From DASQHW01 sp038209365 (lineage in GTDB: Bacteria; Actinomycetota; Acidimicrobiia; IMCC26256; PALSA-610): a stretch of 38,381 bases of DNA. The translations under genes were made by a program, and so were the position numbers. The DNA lies in assembly GCA_038209365.1 (NCBI GenBank), contig JBBQXS010000042.1, positions 1 to 38,381 of the forward strand, written 5' to 3'. Below, in pieces: positions 30,571 through 38,230 of this stretch. Below the pieces are notes generated by a model. The model worked only from the letters and a program-made list of their open reading frames with translations. It had not been told where the DNA came from and did not search any database. Within the stretch, counting starts at the first letter, position 1; each line of letters starts with the position of its first letter.

Positions 30571-30840
30571 TGTCATTCCAAGGGTTCGGCGATCCGAAGG
30601 CGGCGCGCTCGCGGCTCAACGACCGACCCCGCTCCCCGACATCACCTACCCACCAGACCCACCACGACCCGATACACCCGACCGACACCGACACCACCAT
30701 CAAGACCCGACCACCGACACACACCGAAGATCACACCCCCCACCCACCGACCCGACCACCACCATCACGACAACTCCGAGCCACGAGCCACCCACGAAAT
30801 CGCAGAGACACACTTCTCAGTTCCGCAAGCGGAACCGAGC

Positions 30841-30863
30841 GGGAGTGATCCCGGGAGTAATCC
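30841..30863 (+). repeat. Iteron-like 12-bp repeats, cluster A (two copies)
   Basis: GGGAGTGATCCC (30841-30852) is followed directly by GGGAGTAATCC (30853-30863). They belong to the family GGGAGTNATYCC with cluster B at 31049-31084. Confidence 0.6.
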
Positions 30864-30872
30864 GCCGCCCGT

Positions 30873-30895
30873 GCCGGGACGAGATCCCGGCTTTT
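30873..30895 (+). terminator. Hairpin with T run
   Basis: GCCGGGA (30873-30879), loop CGAGA, TCCCGGC (30885-30891), then TTTT. A short but complete intrinsic-terminator shape on the plus strand, placed between the two repeat clusters. It could end transcription coming from the ParB side before the excisionase gene. Confidence 0.45.
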
Positions 30896-31048
30896 CGGAA
30901 CGGGCGCATTCGGCGCCGACATGAAGGCAGATTCACTCGGCTGAGGCGGGAACCACGCCATGCATAGGTGACCAAGAGCTCCCGCGCGGAAGTCGACGCC
31001 TCGATCAGCCGAGGCTTCGTCGGGTTCGCGCCGCGAGATTCTCTCGGC

Positions 31049-31084
31049 GGGAGTGATTCCGGGAGCTATTCCGGGAGTGATTCC
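31049..31084 (+). repeat. Iteron-like 12-bp repeats, cluster B (three copies)
   Basis: Three tandem units: GGGAGTGATTCC (31049-31060), GGGAGCTATTCC (31061-31072), GGGAGTGATTCC (31073-31084). The last ends 24 bases before the excisionase-like ORF at 31109. Spacing of one helical turn and a little more between units is usual for protein-binding iterons (general knowledge). Confidence 0.65.
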
Positions 31085-31108
31085 AGGACGCACGAGGTGG
31101 ACGATTGA

Positions 31109-31480
31109 GTGATGGGCTCGCCAGGCGAACCGCACGACAGCGGCAGAAGATCATTGTCGGACTCGGCGTTCAAGCGCGAGCTGCCAGTTGTTCGCGACGA
31201 AAGGGTGTGCTCTCGGAGCCAACGGCCGCGACGGACGGCGGCTGCGCTCGAATCGGCTCGGGCCGACACGCTCATCCAAGTTGTCCAAGGCACCGGACCG
31301 CATGTCATTAGCGTCAAGAGTGCAGGCGCCCTCGTCGGAATGTCACGAGCGGCGTCCTACCGGGCCGCGCACCGGTGGCTCGAGACGGGGGGCAAGGAGG
31401 GCTTGCCGGTCGTGGTGCTCTCCCGTAGGCGCATGGTGGTACCGGTCGCCGCTCTTGCGCGACTGCTGGGCGCTGGCTAA
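31109..31480 (+). CDS. Excisionase-like small HTH DNA-binding protein
   Basis: 123 residues from GTG 31109 (ATG 31112 also possible). The C-terminal 55 residues form the recognisable part: VISVKSAGALVGMSRAASYR, AAHRWLETGG, LPVVVLSRRRMVVPVAALAR-LLG. This is the MerR-like/Xis winged helix pattern (sensory A-A-x-L-G-x-S-R-x-x-[AS]-Y-R and R-R-x-V-V-P-x-A-A-L). The first 65 residues are charged and of no known family. Excisionases bend DNA at the att sites and steer the integrase towards excision (established). It converges on the integrase, with 28 bases between the stops; normally xis and int are co-directional. The repeats directly upstream could be its own binding sites. Confidence 0.75.
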   Translation: MMGSPGEPHDSGRRSLSDSAFKRELPVVRDERVCSRSQRPRRTAAALESARADTLIQVVQGTGPHVISVKSAGALVGMSRAASYRAAHRWLETGGKEGLPVVVLSRRRMVVPVAALARLLGAG

Positions 31481-31508
31481 CGGCGGGATCACCCGCGCAG
31501 TGTTGCTT

Positions 31509-32699
31509 CTACATCCCGTCGATCGCGGCTGCGAGCCTAGTCGTCGCGTCGGTCTTCTGATCGGGGAGGACGTGCGCGTAAACGTCCATCGTGATCGACG
31601 TGTTCGCGTGGCCGAGGATCTCGCTCACGACGTGGACCGGGACGCCCGCGCGCAGCATCAGCGTCGCCGCGGTGTGACGCGTGTCGTGCAACCGGATCTT
31701 CGGGACGCCCGCGGCATCGACGAGCGCGCGGAACTGGAGCGTCACCGTGCGAGGATGCATCGGTCGTCCGATTGCGTCGGTGAACACGAGGCCAGCGTCG
31801 GGACCGTCCTCGGGCCACACGCCGAGCGAGGCCAGCTGCTCAGCGGCCTGGCGCTTCCTGTGCACTCGCAGCGCGTCTGCGGTCGCAGCATCGAGATCGA
31901 TCGTGCGGCGACTCCGCGCCGTCTTCGGTGTCGAATAGCGCACCTTGGCATCGGGACTGAGGACCAGCGATCGTTCGACGCGCGCCGTGCTTGCGTCGAG
32001 GTCGAGGTCGGACCATCGAAGACCGAGCAGTTCGCCTCGGCGCATTCCCGACAGTGCCGCCAGCCGCCATAGCGCGTACAGCCGATCGCCGGCAATGGCC
32101 TCGAGGAAGGTCCGCACCTGCGCGCCGTCCCACGCGTGCACAACGTCGGGAGCATCGGCGCGCCGCCTAAGGCCGCGCGGCGCGACGTCGCGCGCATGCG
32201 CCGGATTCGAGGGCATGTACCCGTCTTCCTGCGCGAACGCGAGCATCATGGCGACGACGCGGTGGGCCGCCTGCACGGTGCGGGCCGAGAGGCGCTGGCC
32301 CAACGATGCGTACAGTTTGCGGAGATCGGCCGCACGAAGTTCGCGCAGACGCTTCTCGCCGAGCTCCGGAAGGACGTAGGACTTGGCCACAACCCTGTAG
32401 TGCAAGGCGGTACCGATGGCGATGTCGCCGCGTTGCCGGCGGGCGTCGACGTTCGCCCACCACACCGTATCGAAGAACTCCTGCAGGGTCAGCGCCGACG
32501 CGGACAGATTGACGCCACGCTCGGCTTTGCTCTTCATGTCACGCTCGACCTGCTCGGCCTCGCGCCGGGTGGGGAAGCCCTTGCTCCACACGTTGCCGAC
32601 GACCGCGAAGTAGCGCGCGGTGCGCTTGTCGAGCGGGGGGCCGTCGGCCTTGCGTTTGCGGCCGTACGTGCCGTTCCGGTCCTGGGCCGTGATCGCCAT
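31509..32699 (-). CDS. Tyrosine-type site-specific integrase
   Basis: 396 residues from ATG 32699. An N-terminal arm-binding domain (YFAVVGNVWSKGFPTRREAE) and a SAM-like core-binding domain (LTLQEFFDTVWWANVDARRQ to KLYASLGQRLSARTVQAAHR) precede the catalytic domain. The active-site residues are all present: R220 in SGMRRGELLGLRW, H338 and R341 in RLHDTRHTAATLML, H364 in EILGHANTSIT, and nucleophile Y374 in MDVYAHVLPD. Full length and undamaged. It is placed 79 bases from the 3' end of tRNA-Pro, the standard position for tRNA-targeting integrases. CTTAGG repeats at 32712-32728 lie just before its start and could allow autoregulation. It is the enzyme likely responsible for island integration. 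Confidence 0.93.
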   Translation of the reverse strand: MAITAQDRNGTYGRKRKADGPPLDKRTARYFAVVGNVWSKGFPTRREAEQVERDMKSKAERGVNLSASALTLQEFFDTVWWANVDARRQRGDIAIGTALHYRVVAKSYVLPELGEKRLRELRAADLRKLYASLGQRLSARTVQAAHRVVAMMLAFAQEDGYMPSNPAHARDVAPRGLRRRADAPDVVHAWDGAQVRTFLEAIAGDRLYALWRLAALSGMRRGELLGLRWSDLDLDASTARVERSLVLSPDAKVRYSTPKTARSRRTIDLDAATADALRVHRKRQAAEQLASLGVWPEDGPDAGLVFTDAIGRPMHPRTVTLQFRALVDAAGVPKIRLHDTRHTAATLMLRAGVPVHVVSEILGHANTSITMDVYAHVLPDQKTDATTRLAAAIDGM

Positions 32700-32711
32700 G
32701 CAGTCCGAGAT

Positions 32712-32728
32712 CTTAGGTGAATCTTAGG
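32712..32728. repeat. Candidate arm-type integrase sites, right end
   Basis: CTTAGG at 32712-32717 and 32723-32728 (11-bp period, within TCTTAGGTGAATCTTAGG), 50-66 bases inside the attachment repeat and immediately upstream of the integrase start. Same hexamer pair and orientation as at 5377-5394. Confidence 0.45.
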
Positions 32729-32777
32729 TACGGACCCGGGAACACTCTGCCGAGAGCGCTCTGAACAGGTCTTTCGA

Positions 32778-32821
32778 GTCGGGCTGGCGAGATTCGAACT
32801 CGCGACCTCTTGACCCCCAGT
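32778..32821 (-). repeat. Proximal attachment site within tRNA-Pro
   Basis: The 44-bp copy of the island's terminal repeat inside the intact tRNA gene, matching 5226-5269 except for the two bases of one T-stem pair. The 21-bp identical core covers the anticodon loop and its 3' side (32801-32821). Because the integrase side of an integrated element carries the element's own tRNA 3' half (established), this T arm was probably brought in by the island. Confidence 0.8.
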
Positions 32822-32853
32822 CAAGCGCGCTAACCAAACTGCGCCACAGCCCG
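32779..32853 (-). tRNA. tRNA-Pro (anticodon GGG)
   Basis: 75 nt on the minus strand. Acceptor stem CGGGCTG/CAGCCCG with discriminator A, D arm with AGTTTGGTTA loop, anticodon stem CTTGA/TCAAG around loop CTGGGGG (anticodon GGG), variable AGGTC, T stem GCGAG/CTCGC with TTCGAAT loop. The CCA end is not encoded. All stems pair, so the gene is functional despite hosting the integration. It follows the acyl-CoA carboxylase gene by 97 bases in the same direction. Confidence 0.95.
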
Positions 32854-32950
32854 TGAGCCGCGGGAGTGTAGCGCCCGCCGTCTCGGCGATCAGTGGGCCT
32901 CAGATCTTGTCGACCGTGTCCCGGCGATCTCTTCGATCGGTGTGGCGGCG

Positions 32951-34483
32951 TCAGACCGGGGGTACGCCGTGGCGCTTCGCGAAGTCCTCGCGGACGCGAC
33001 CGGCGGCGAGCGCCAGACGCGCCGAGAGCTCTCGCCGCAGGTCTTCGGGTTGCACGACCGCGTCGACCACGAGCTCGGCCGCGAGATGGACGAGGTCGAC
33101 ATCTTCTTCGTACTCGCGCACGCGGGCGGCGACGAACTCGGCGCGTTCCTCGGGATCCTCGATCGCCTGCACGCGGTTGTAGAACACCGCGTTGACCGCA
33201 GGCTCTGGACCCATCACCGCGATCTGTGCCGTCGGCAACGCGAGGCACGCGTCGGGATCGAACGCGGGACCGCACATCGCGTACAGACCCGCGCCGTACG
33301 CCTTGCGCACGATCACCGACACTTTCGGCACCGTCGCCTCGGTCACCGCGGTGATCATCTTCGCGCCGTGCCGGATGATGCCTTGGCGTTCGACGGTCGA
33401 GCCGATCATGAAGCCCGGCACGTCGGCGAGGAACACCAGCGGCACGTTCAACGCGTCGCACAGCCAGATGAACCGCGCCGCCTTGTCGGCGGAGTCGACG
33501 AAGAGCACCCCACCGAGGTGCATGGGGTTGTTGGCGACGATGCCGACCGGCCTCCCGTCGAGGCGGGCGAAGCCGATGAGCAGCTCCTTGGCCCACAGCG
33601 GCTTCAGCTCGAAGAACGAACCTTCGTCGACGAGTGCGTCGAGCACCTTGTGCATGTCGTACGCGCGCCGTGCCTCGATCGGCACGATGTCACGGATGGG
33701 CCGAGCGTCCTCCCGCGCTGGTCGCGCACCGACGACCGGCGGAGGCTGCAGCCAGTTCGTCGGGAGATACGACAGGAAGCGCCGCGCGGCTGCGATGGCG
33801 TCCTCGTCGGACGCGCAGAGGTTGTCGCCGCAGCCGCTCACGGTCGCGTGCATGCGCGCGCCACCCATCTCGTCGAGCGACACCTTCTCGCCGATCACCA
33901 CCTCGGCCATTCGCGGCGAGCCGAGATACATGGACGCGTTGCCCTCGACCATGAAGACCGCGTCGCAGAACGCAGGAATGTAGGCACCACCCGCCGCCGA
34001 CGGACCGAACAGGCAGCACACCTGCGGCACCTTGCCCGACAGCCGTACCTCGTTGGCAAAGATGCGCCCCGCGCCCCGCCGGCCGGGGAACAGCTCGACC
34101 TGATCGGTGATGCGCGCCCCCGCCGAGTCGACGAGGTACACCACCGGCATCTCGTGGCGCAACGCGTGCTCGGTGAGTCGCACGATCTTCTCGACCGTGC
34201 GCGCGCCCCACGAACCCGCCTTCACCGTCGGATCGTTCGCCATCACACACACCGGACGGCCGTCGATGCGACCGACGCCGGTGACGACGCCGTCAGCGGG
34301 CAGGTCTCCCGCAAGTGCGTTCGCCAGCAGTGCGTCCTCGACGAACGAACCCTCGTCGAGCAACAACGCGAGACGGTCGCGGACGAACAACTTGCCCTGG
34401 CGCGCGAGCTTCTCGCCTTCTTTGGCGAGGTTGCCGCGGAGGGCTCGCTCCGAATACTCCTGGATGCGGTCGAAATCGCTCAC
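32951..34483 (-). CDS. Acyl-CoA carboxylase carboxyltransferase (beta) subunit
   Basis: 510 residues from ATG 34483. The two-domain crotonase-like fold is clear. The N-terminal half has RQGKLFVRDRLALLLDEGSF, VVTGVGRIDGRPVCVMANDP, KIVRLTEHALRHEMPVVYLV-DSAGARI, FGPSAAGGAYIPAFCD. The C-terminal half has FFELKPLWAKELLIGFARLD, FLADVPGFMIGSTVE, GAKMITAVTEATVPKVSVIV-RKAYGAGLYAM. The oxyanion-forming glycine pairs (SAAGGAY and RKAYGAG) are intact. It transfers CO2 from carboxybiotin to an acyl-CoA (propionyl-, acetyl- or methylcrotonyl-type). Coupling (ATGA) to an HMG-CoA lyase gene favours branched-chain acyl-CoA (leucine) catabolism, though the biotin carboxylase subunit is not in the window. Confidence 0.93.
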   Translation of the reverse strand: MSDFDRIQEYSERALRGNLAKEGEKLARQGKLFVRDRLALLLDEGSFVEDALLANALAGDLPADGVVTGVGRIDGRPVCVMANDPTVKAGSWGARTVEKIVRLTEHALRHEMPVVYLVDSAGARITDQVELFPGRRGAGRIFANEVRLSGKVPQVCCLFGPSAAGGAYIPAFCDAVFMVEGNASMYLGSPRMAEVVIGEKVSLDEMGGARMHATVSGCGDNLCASDEDAIAAARRFLSYLPTNWLQPPPVVGARPAREDARPIRDIVPIEARRAYDMHKVLDALVDEGSFFELKPLWAKELLIGFARLDGRPVGIVANNPMHLGGVLFVDSADKAARFIWLCDALNVPLVFLADVPGFMIGSTVERQGIIRHGAKMITAVTEATVPKVSVIVRKAYGAGLYAMCGPAFDPDACLALPTAQIAVMGPEPAVNAVFYNRVQAIEDPEERAEFVAARVREYEEDVDLVHLAAELVVDAVVQPEDLRRELSARLALAAGRVREDFAKRHGVPPV

Positions 34484-35403
34484 GACGCGTACCGCCGCGT
34501 GCGTGCGCCGGCGTGCAAGAGGGCGCTCGGCAACTCCCGGCCGACGATGTCCTGCGCAAGACGCGCACAGCCGAGCAGCGCGTCCAGGTCGATGCCGGTG
34601 TCGATGTCCATGTCCTGCAGCATGTGCACGAGGTCCTCGGTCACCGCGTTGCCCGACGCGCCGGGAGCATACGGACAGCCACCCAAGCCCCCGACCGACG
34701 CGTCGAACCGCGTGACGCCTCGCTCCAGCGCGGTGACGACGTTCGCGAGGGCAGTGCCGCGCGTGTTGTGAAAATGGAGGCCGATCCGCGCCGGCCCGAT
34801 GCCCGCACGATCGAGGGCATCGAGGAGCTCGTTCACGCGCCGCGGCGTCGCCATGCCGGTCGTGTCGCCGAACGACAGCATGTCGGCGCCGGCATCCACC
34901 AGATGGCCCGCGAGCTGCGCGACTCGTTCGGGTGCGACGTCACCTTCGTACGGGCAGCCGAAGGAGGTCGAGGCGATCGCCTCGACCCGGATACCACCGG
35001 CGTGAGCGTTCTCGACGACATCGCGCGCGCCGACCAGGGAGTCCGCGACGGAACGGCGTACGTTCGCCTGGTTGTGCGTCTCGCTCGCGCTCACGACGAG
35101 CTCGATCTCGTCGGCTCCGGCCGCGACTGCGCGTTCGGCGCCCTTCGCATTCGGCACGAGCGCGGAGTACACGACACCGTTCCGGCGCGTGATCGCGGCC
35201 ATCACGTCCTCGGCGCCCGCCATCGGCGGAATCGCCTTCGCCGACACGAACGAGGCGGCTTCGATACGCCGCAGGCCGGTCTCCGACAGTGCGTCGATCA
35301 ACCGCACGCGCGCTTGGACCGGCACGGGCGACTCGTTCTGCAAACCGTCGCGCGGACCCACCTCACGGACGTCGACGCGCGCGGGCCAGCTCGGCATCCA
35401 CAC
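34480..35403 (-). CDS. Hydroxymethylglutaryl-CoA lyase
   Basis: 307 residues. VDVREVGPRDGLQNESPVPV (the HMGL opening with the metal/acyl-binding RDGLQNE), RIEAASFVSAKAIPPMAGAE, ISTSFGCPYEGDV-like ASTSFGCPYEGDV, LHFHNTRGTALANVVTALER and the signature GGLGGCPYAPGASGNAVTED with the catalytic cysteine are present. The enzyme cleaves HMG-CoA to acetyl-CoA and acetoacetate in leucine and ketone-body metabolism (established). Its stop overlaps the start of the carboxyltransferase gene by four bases. Start is ATG 35403. No damage seen. Confidence 0.93.
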   Translation of the reverse strand: MWMPSWPARVDVREVGPRDGLQNESPVPVQARVRLIDALSETGLRRIEAASFVSAKAIPPMAGAEDVMAAITRRNGVVYSALVPNAKGAERAVAAGADEIELVVSASETHNQANVRRSVADSLVGARDVVENAHAGGIRVEAIASTSFGCPYEGDVAPERVAQLAGHLVDAGADMLSFGDTTGMATPRRVNELLDALDRAGIGPARIGLHFHNTRGTALANVVTALERGVTRFDASVGGLGGCPYAPGASGNAVTEDLVHMLQDMDIDTGIDLDALLGCARLAQDIVGRELPSALLHAGARTRRYAS

Positions 35404-35443
35404 ACGTTAGGCGTCGGCGAGGTGGGCTCGGCCGACCGGGTGC

Positions 35444-36814
35444 TTACTCGGCGCGGCGCCGGACCCGCATCTTCACCGGCGTCGGGCCGAGGTCGAAGGC
35501 TTCCCGGAGCTTGCGCTCGAGGTAGCGGAGGTACTGGGGTGAAAGCGGGCGCGTGGTGAAGAACGTGAACGTGGGCGGGTCGGTGGCGCCCTGGGTGGCG
35601 TACAGGATGCGAGGGCGGTGGCGCTTCACGACCGGCGGCGGATGGGCGGCCTGGGCGTCGCGTACCACGCGATTCAACGCCGCAGTGGGAACGCGCTGGT
35701 GGTACGCGGCCTCGGCCTCGCGAAGCGCGGGAAGCAGTTGATGCACGCGCAGACCGGTCAGCGCGGAGATCGGGAAGGCCGGTGCGTACGACAGGAACCC
35801 GAGCTTGTCCTCGACCTGGGCGCGGATCTTCGCGCGATGCTCGGTGTCGAGCAGGTCCCACTTGTTCAAGACGATCACGATGGCCGTGCCCGCGGCGTCG
35901 ATGCGCTCGGCAAGCCGCTGGTCCTGGTGCGTGATGCCTTCGGTCGCGTCGATCAGGAGGAGGGAGGCGTCGGCGCGGTCGATTGCTTCGAGCGCGCGCA
36001 CGAGGCTGTAGTACTCGGTCGGCTCGTCGATCCGGCTCTTGCGCCTGAGCCCGGCCGTGTCGACGAACCGCAGCGGTCCGTCCTCGGTCTCGACGACGGT
36101 GTCGATCGCGTCGCGCGTTGTGCCGGGCAAGTCGTGTACGACCGCTCGGTCCTCCCCCACCAGCCGGTTGAACAGCGTCGACTTCCCGACGTTCGGCCGG
36201 CCCGTGATCGCGATGCTGAAGATCTTGTCTTCGATCTCGGTGTCATCGTCGGCGGCGGTGTCGGCTTCCGACTCGGGAGGCAAGGCGTCAACGATGGCGT
36301 CGAGCACCTCGCCGGACAGACGGCCGTGGATCGCCGATACCGGCATCGGTACACCGAGACCCAGGCGCGCGAAGTCCCACACGTCGGGTTCCCGTCGCTC
36401 GTCGTCGACCTTGTTCACGACGACGATCACGTGCGCCGGCCCTTGTTGCAGCAGGCGCGCGACGCGCGCGTCCTCGTCGGTCACGCCGGTCGTGACGTCG
36501 ACGACGAGGACCACGAGATCCGCCTGCTTCATCGCCTCGATCGCCTGGGCGCTGACCTTCGCCGCGAGTGCGGGCTCCTCGCCGGTCAGCCCGGATTCGC
36601 CTTCGGTGAGCCAGCCGCCGGTGTCGACCACGAGGAAAGGCCGCCCGTTCCACTCCGCGACCAGCTCCTTGCGGTCGCGGGTGACGCCCGGGTGCTCTTC
36701 GACGATCGCGGCGCGGCGACCAACCATGCGGTTCACCAGCGTGGACTTGCCGACATTCGGCCGGCCGACGACCGCGACCACGGGCAGGGAGGAAGTCGTC
36801 GTCGTGGTTGTCAT
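35444..36814 (-). CDS. der: Ribosome-associated GTPase Der (EngA)
   Basis: 456 residues from ATG 36814, coupled to the DUF512 gene by ATGA. Two tandem G domains: first G1 GRPNVGKST at residues 17-25, G3 DTGG, G4 NKVD; second with ITGRPNVGKSTLFNRLVGED, DTAGLR, and NKWD. The KH-like C-terminal domain ends in HRPRILYATQGATDPPTFTF, PLSPQYLRYLERKLREAFDL. Der acts in 50S subunit maturation and is essential in most bacteria. An acidic insert lies between the G domains (ESEADTAADDDTEIED). Fully intact. Confidence 0.97.
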   Translation of the reverse strand: MTTTTTTSSLPVVAVVGRPNVGKSTLVNRMVGRRAAIVEEHPGVTRDRKELVAEWNGRPFLVVDTGGWLTEGESGLTGEEPALAAKVSAQAIEAMKQADLVVLVVDVTTGVTDEDARVARLLQQGPAHVIVVVNKVDDERREPDVWDFARLGLGVPMPVSAIHGRLSGEVLDAIVDALPPESEADTAADDDTEIEDKIFSIAITGRPNVGKSTLFNRLVGEDRAVVHDLPGTTRDAIDTVVETEDGPLRFVDTAGLRRKSRIDEPTEYYSLVRALEAIDRADASLLLIDATEGITHQDQRLAERIDAAGTAIVIVLNKWDLLDTEHRAKIRAQVEDKLGFLSYAPAFPISALTGLRVHQLLPALREAEAAYHQRVPTAALNRVVRDAQAAHPPPVVKRHRPRILYATQGATDPPTFTFFTTRPLSPQYLRYLERKLREAFDLGPTPVKMRVRRRAE

Positions 36815-38196
36815 CGGGCCAACGCCTTCACGAGCGCGGCGCCGTCGGTGGGCACGATCTCTACCCGCCGGGGCAGCGCCGCGACCGTCGTACCGTCCAG
36901 GAACTTTCCGCGCGACAGCACGACGTCGGGCAGCAGGTAGCGCGCGTCGTCCGGTGCGTCGGACAGCGCGGTCGCGACGTCCGCGCCCGTCAACAGTCCG
37001 GTCACCCCGATGTTGCCGCCGAAGAATCGGTTGGGGACGATCAGCACCTTCGGCGCGCCGGGAAGGTCCGCGAGCAACGGCTCGAGCACCGGCGCACCCA
37101 GCTCGCCGGTGAGGACGAAGATCTGCGGGGTGTTTGGACGCTCAGCCCGCCTGGGGCGGGCTGAGCGTCCAATCTGTTGGGACAGGGTGGGGGCGCGGTA
37201 GCCGTCGGCGGGAGCGCCGTCGACCCAGGCGAAGAAGCCGGAGCGCACGCCGGTCGGTGCGACCTCCGCGCCCGCGAGCGCGGCGCGCACCTCCGCCTCG
37301 AACGTGCGCGCCATGCCGATGCCGTTCTCGTGCTGCGGGCAGCCGTCGTACGCGTCGAGCGTGGGGAACGGCCGACCGGCGAGCAGGTAGTACTCGTCGG
37401 AGACGTAGACCACGCGTCGGCCCAGGCCGGCGACGAAACGGGCCTGCCATCGCTCGACGATGTCGATGACGGCGCGCGCCTCGGCGCACGTGTGCTCGCG
37501 CATCTCCGGTTCGTTGGAGTGCGCGCTCACGCCCAGCGGCACGACGCCGACGGTCGCGAGCCGCGGGAACCGGTCGAGCACGCCGAGCATCGTGTCGTCG
37601 AGCACGTCGCCGTCGTTGATCCCCGGGCACACCACGACCTGGCCGTGGATCTCCACCCCGGCGTCGAGCAACAGCTCCAGCCACCGCAACGAAGTGGCGC
37701 CGCGCCGGTTGCGGAGGAGACGGGTACGAACGTCGGGATCGGTCGCATGGATGCTGACGTACAACGGGGAGAGCCGTTCGGTCAGCACGCGTTCGAGGTC
37801 GGCCTCCGTGAAACGTGTGAGTGTCGTGAAGTTTCCGTAGAGGAACGACAGGCGGTAGTCGTCGTCCTTGAGGTACAAGCTGCGACGCATGCCTTTCGGC
37901 AGCTGGTAGATGAAGCAGAATGGGCAATGGTTGTCGCACGTTTGCACGCGGTCGAACACCGCGCTCGTGAGCTCGACACCGAGTGGCGCGCCCGCGGCCT
38001 TGTCGATCAGAACATTGCGCTCGAGGCCGCCCCGTCGGAGCTCGAGGTCGACATGCGGGCCGTCGACGTGCAGCTGGTACGCGATCACGTCGCGTACGGG
38101 TTCGCCGTTCACGCTCGTGACCTCGTCTCCGGCGAGCACTCCCGCGCGCGCAGCCGGCGATCCGGGCGCGACGGCTTGCACACGGGCGGCGAGCAT
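36811..38196 (-). CDS. DUF512 radical-SAM-like protein with N-terminal PDZ domain
   Basis: 461 residues from ATG 38196. Residues 1-60 form a PDZ-like domain (VAPGSPAARAGVLAGDEVTS-VNGEPV). C87-x3-C91-x2-C94 in QTCDNHCPFCFIYQLPKGMR is the radical-SAM-type iron-sulfur motif. The core has YVSIHATDPDVRTRLLRN, VVCPGINDGDVLDDT, VPLGVSAHSNEPEMR, YVSDEYYLLAGRPFPTLDAY-DGCPQHENG; the C-terminal DUF512 part ends FLDGTTVAALPRRVEIVPTD. The protein is conserved in actinobacteria and clostridia with der, without known reaction. A 39-bp palindrome at 37134-37172 is inserted in frame and encodes the atypical stretch IGRSARPRRAERPN at residues 342-355, just before PQIFVLTGE. Confidence 0.9.
   Translation of the reverse strand: MLAARVQAVAPGSPAARAGVLAGDEVTSVNGEPVRDVIAYQLHVDGPHVDLELRRGGLERNVLIDKAAGAPLGVELTSAVFDRVQTCDNHCPFCFIYQLPKGMRRSLYLKDDDYRLSFLYGNFTTLTRFTEADLERVLTERLSPLYVSIHATDPDVRTRLLRNRRGATSLRWLELLLDAGVEIHGQVVVCPGINDGDVLDDTMLGVLDRFPRLATVGVVPLGVSAHSNEPEMREHTCAEARAVIDIVERWQARFVAGLGRRVVYVSDEYYLLAGRPFPTLDAYDGCPQHENGIGMARTFEAEVRAALAGAEVAPTGVRSGFFAWVDGAPADGYRAPTLSQQIGRSARPRRAERPNTPQIFVLTGELGAPVLEPLLADLPGAPKVLIVPNRFFGGNIGVTGLLTGADVATALSDAPDDARYLLPDVVLSRGKFLDGTTVAALPRRVEIVPTDGAALVKALAR
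37134..37172. repeat. In-frame palindromic insertion inside the DUF512 gene
   Basis: Perfect 18-bp inverted arms, TTGGACGCTCAGCCCGCC (37134-37151) and its complement (37155-37172), around the loop TGG. The unit is 39 bp (13 codons) and keeps the frame. No second copy was found in the window. Its product is basic and disordered-looking, placed between DUF512 core strands. Confidence 0.75.
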
Positions 38197-38230
38197 CGGC
38201 CCAGACTACGGGCTGGATAGGGTGGTTCCC

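Larger units (their letters stand above)
30571..31108. other. Gene-free, C/A-rich stretch with repeats, upstream of the excisionase gene
   Basis: About 540 bases. From 30640 to 30790 the plus strand is dominated by CCGACACC/CACCAC words with few T residues, a low-complexity tract with no coding sense. It is followed by two clusters of a 12-bp repeat (30841-30863 and 31049-31084) and a hairpin with a T run (30873-30895). Frames through it give Pro/Arg/Thr-rich nonsense on both strands. The arrangement looks like a control or partition region rather than a gene. Confidence 0.5.
5226..32821. mobile_element. Probable tRNA-Pro-integrated genomic island of about 27.6 kb
   Basis: Evidence seen: (1) a 44-bp direct repeat of the tRNA-Pro 3' half at 5226-5269 and 32778-32821 with only two mismatches; (2) a complete tyrosine integrase at 31509-32699 adjoining the 3' end of the intact tRNA; (3) an excisionase-like HTH gene beside it; (4) paired CTTAGG direct repeats just inside both ends; (5) accessory, frequently decayed gene content inside against intact core genes to the right. 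Elements that insert at tRNA 3' ends regenerate the tRNA and leave the displaced 3' half at the far end (established). The extent is inferred. Nested or successive insertions inside cannot be excluded, and the island carries no recognisable conjugation or packaging genes. Confidence 0.72.

Noticed and set aside
30571..30790. C/A-rich tract as a possible CRISPR or tandem-repeat array
   Set aside because: No regular repeat-spacer unit; only irregular CCGACACC/CACCAC words.
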